A DNA stretch of 64,000 nt from Methanosarcina sp. 2.H.T.1A.6. Lineage in GTDB: Archaea > Halobacteriota > Methanosarcinia > Methanosarcinales > Methanosarcinaceae. Positions 62,447 through 64,000 of this stretch are shown here, piece by piece (position 1 is the first letter of the stretch; each line of letters begins with the position of its first letter). The stretch is from NCBI RefSeq assembly GCF_000979455.1, contig NZ_JJOY01000048.1, positions 124,001-188,000 of the forward strand, read 5' to 3'. A model generated the notes under the pieces. That model worked only from the letters and a program-made list of their open reading frames with translations. It searched no databases and was not told the origin of the DNA. The translations under genes and the position numbers were made by a program.

Positions 62447-62580
62447 TGAGCTCATCCCAAAACTCAAAAATTACTTCTTTGAACCTCAATTTAAAAACAA
62501 TTAATTGATATACTGATCATGAAGGTAGTTATGAAACTTTTATGTTGTGGGATTAAAAAATGGGTTTTGGGATAAGCTCA
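62447..62580. mobile_element. MITE-like 134-bp element
   Basis: TGAGCTCATCCCAAAACTC (62447-62465) and GGGTTTTGGGATAAGCTCA (62562-62580) are terminal inverted repeats matching at 17 of 19 positions. The interior has no frame. The 19-bp arms at exact ends are typical of a transposase-mobilised MITE. Flanking target duplication is not obvious (TAAT versus TTAT). The rest of the 805-base spacer shows nothing else. Confidence 0.55.
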
Positions 62581-62618
62581 TTATGAATCGTATAAACCTT
62601 TTTCCTTTTTACTCTGCC

Positions 62619-63461
62619 TTACTTTTCCTCGTGGATTTTTTCTACTGCGTTCACGACATTTTCAAAATTCTTCTGCCACTCCGTGCTGTGTTTAAGCTGG
62701 TCCTGAACGATCGTACCCTTGTCTTCCATTTCTGCGATTTTGGGCTCTATAGGAAGTCTGGCAAGGACGGGGACATTAAAGTCTTCTGCGGCTTTTTCAA
62801 CGCCTCCACTTCCGAATACATCTATAGTCTTATTGCAGTGAGGGCAGATCAGCCCATGCATATTGTCCACAAGCCCTATTATAGGTACATTTAGTTTTTC
62901 CGAGAACGTGATTGATTTCCGAACACTGATAAGGGCTACATCCTGAGGGGTTGTAACAAGCACGGAACCGTCACAGTTGGGGATAAGCTGGGCTACACTC
63001 AGGGGTTCGTCTCCCGTTCCCGGAGGAAGGTCGATAATCAGAAAGTCAAGCTCCCCCCAGTAAACTTCTTCCAGGAACTGCTTGATTGCTCCCATTTTGG
63101 CAGGTCCCCTCCAGATTATAGGTGAGTCTTTGTTTTCGAGCAGGAAACCAATAGACATTATTGAGAGGTTGGGAAGCACCTGAATTGGGATAATTCCTTC
63201 TTCATTTACTTCAGGTCTTGCGGACTCCAGCCCGAAGATAGTAGGGACAGTCGGACCGTGGATATCACAGTCAAGAAGACCGACCCTGTGTCCGCGGAGG
63301 GCAAGCCCGACAGCGAGATTTGCGGCAACCGTACTTTTTCCTACTCCGCCTTTCCCGCTCATTACCATTATCTTACGTTTGATGCGCCTGAGGTTGACTA
63401 CGATTTTTGGCTCCTCGGGCTTTTTCGATAAGCTTTCCAGTGGTTGAACCTTATCTTTCAT
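62619..63461 (-). CDS. Mrp/NBP35-type Fe-S cluster carrier ATPase
   Basis: A 280-residue P-loop ATPase. Walker A SGKGGVGKST near residue 35, LLDCDIHGPTVPTIFG, WRGPAKMGAIKQFLEEV, FLIIDLPPGTGDEPL, and the C-P-H-C cluster ligands near 204 (LICPHCNKTIDVF). It assembles or ferries [4Fe-4S] clusters, of which methanogens need many. Confidence 0.93.
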   Translation of the reverse strand: MKDKVQPLESLSKKPEEPKIVVNLRRIKRKIMVMSGKGGVGKSTVAANLAVGLALRGHRVGLLDCDIHGPTVPTIFGLESARPEVNEEGIIPIQVLPNLSIMSIGFLLENKDSPIIWRGPAKMGAIKQFLEEVYWGELDFLIIDLPPGTGDEPLSVAQLIPNCDGSVLVTTPQDVALISVRKSITFSEKLNVPIIGLVDNMHGLICPHCNKTIDVFGSGGVEKAAEDFNVPVLARLPIEPKIAEMEDKGTIVQDQLKHSTEWQKNFENVVNAVEKIHEEK

Positions 63462-63522
63462 TTTTTATCGCCTGTGTAAAAATTCCGCATTTTTCAGTTT
63501 TTCCCCGTTTCAAATCTCTCTT

Positions 63523-63861
63523 TTACGCGTCAACATCTTCTCTAATGTCAGTACCCTCAGCCCTGATATAGTTACCGCCTTTTATCTCAATCGCTTTTCC
63601 TGTGCTGAGGGCGAGTGCTACTTTCATTCTGGCGGCTTTCAGGTCTTCCCAGAATGCTCTCCTTGATATCCCTACCCTGGTGGCCGCATCCTCCTGTCTA
63701 AGGTCTTCAACATCCACAAGCCTCAGGGCTTCAAGCTCTTCTACTGTGAGGGACACCACTTCAAGATCCGAAAGTGGAACCCCCCTGGGCTTGAAATATG
63801 TGACATCAGGGGTTTGCTCAACGCGCCTCGGGCATTTTGGTCTTCCTCTGCATTTTTTCAT
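63523..63861 (-). CDS. DUF134 (UPF0251) DNA-binding protein
   Basis: A 112-residue DUF134 protein: [30 protein letters not shown] is the family N-terminus (R-G-R-P-K-x-P-R), followed by a helix-turn-helix ([35 protein letters not shown] in parts). It probably regulates a neighbour and lies just upstream of the Mrp gene (62 bases). Confidence 0.92.
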   Translation of the reverse strand: MKKCRGRPKCPRRVEQTPDVTYFKPRGVPLSDLEVVSLTVEELEALRLVDVEDLRQEDAATRVGISRRAFWEDLKAARMKVALALSTGKAIEIKGGNYIRAEGTDIREDVDA

Positions 63862-63940
63862 AGGTTACTTATGTACATTGTTGAATAAATATATAACAAT
63901 TTCTCTTTTCAAATGGAAAACTATAAATATTTATACCCAT

Positions 63941-64000
63941 ATGAGTGAAATTGTACTTTCTATATCTCTGACTTCTCTGGGTTTGTGCGGGGCTGATGTG
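63941..64000 (+). CDS. Possible start of a gene cut by the window edge
   Basis: An ATG at 63941 opens a frame of 20 codons (MSEIVLSISLTSLGLCGADV) with no stop before the window ends. CTATAAATATTTATA (about 63920-63935) lies right before it, so a promoter and a leaderless start are possible. Divergent from the DUF134 gene. Too short to identify. Confidence 0.35.
   Translation, partial: MSEIVLSISLTSLGLCGADV

Overview
The window is about 64 kb of a methanogenic archaeon, almost certainly Methanosarcina or a very close relative. The evidence is a TATA-binding protein, a proteasome-activating nucleotidase, MBF1, a DRG GTPase and the archaeal ftsZ/secE/spt5/L11/L1/P0/L12 cluster, together with a corrinoid-type methyltransferase, a cobalt-first (anaerobic) cobamide cluster and a Re-citrate synthase-like gene beside isocitrate dehydrogenase. 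Long AT-rich intergenic spacers and lipoproteins of Methanosarcina type fit this. No prophage, CRISPR array or intact IS element was seen.

Layout. 1-6080: end of an alkaline phosphatase, a MtaA/MtbA-like methyltransferase, an orphan HicB-like gene, an ArsB/CitT-type transporter and a methyltransferase/ATP-grasp fusion. 6237-11035: DRG GTPase, MoeA with a C-terminal PBP-like domain, IlvE. 11385-19075: two tRNA-Arg genes (TCT, CCT), a PspC protein with an internal duplication, a metal-type permease with its ArsR/SmtB repressor and operator, and a biotin ECF transporter (BioY, two EcfA, EcfT) with a BirA-like operator upstream. 19244-22260: DtxR-FeoA regulator and FeoB, then two kinds of repeat. 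23692-30478: a four-gene chromosome-organisation block (unknown coiled-coil protein, SMC, ScpA, ScpB with a long C-terminal extension). 30673-33984: TBP, AglJ-like glycosyltransferase, ThiC. 34119-40684: three related lipoproteins that shuffle two domains, Ogt, SAM hydroxide adenosyltransferase, and a frameshifted membrane HEAT-repeat gene. 40897-50499: radical SAM protein, ribosomal/secretion/division cluster, DUF99, PAN and divergent MBF1. 50688-54645: TatD-like hydrolase, isocitrate dehydrogenase and convergent Re-citrate synthase, giving part of an oxidative route to 2-oxoglutarate. 55539-60074: cobamide ring genes cbiT-L-F-G(N)-G(C)-H-C. 60464-63861: CcdA plus a thioredoxin lipoprotein, MITE-like inverted repeats, Mrp/NBP35 and a DUF134 regulator.

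Several things are less ordinary: two unrelated dispersed non-coding repeat families, each with two inverted copies here; a cbiG reading frame whose conserved start has only an ATA codon behind a strong ribosome site; three recognisable operators (SmtB-, BirA- and DtxR-like); the SMC neighbour with a repeated CEYIIAE motif; and the methyltransferase/ATP-grasp fusion. Starts were revised where a leading TTG/GTG codon had poorer support than an internal ATG. All calls come from reading the sequence; no database search was run.
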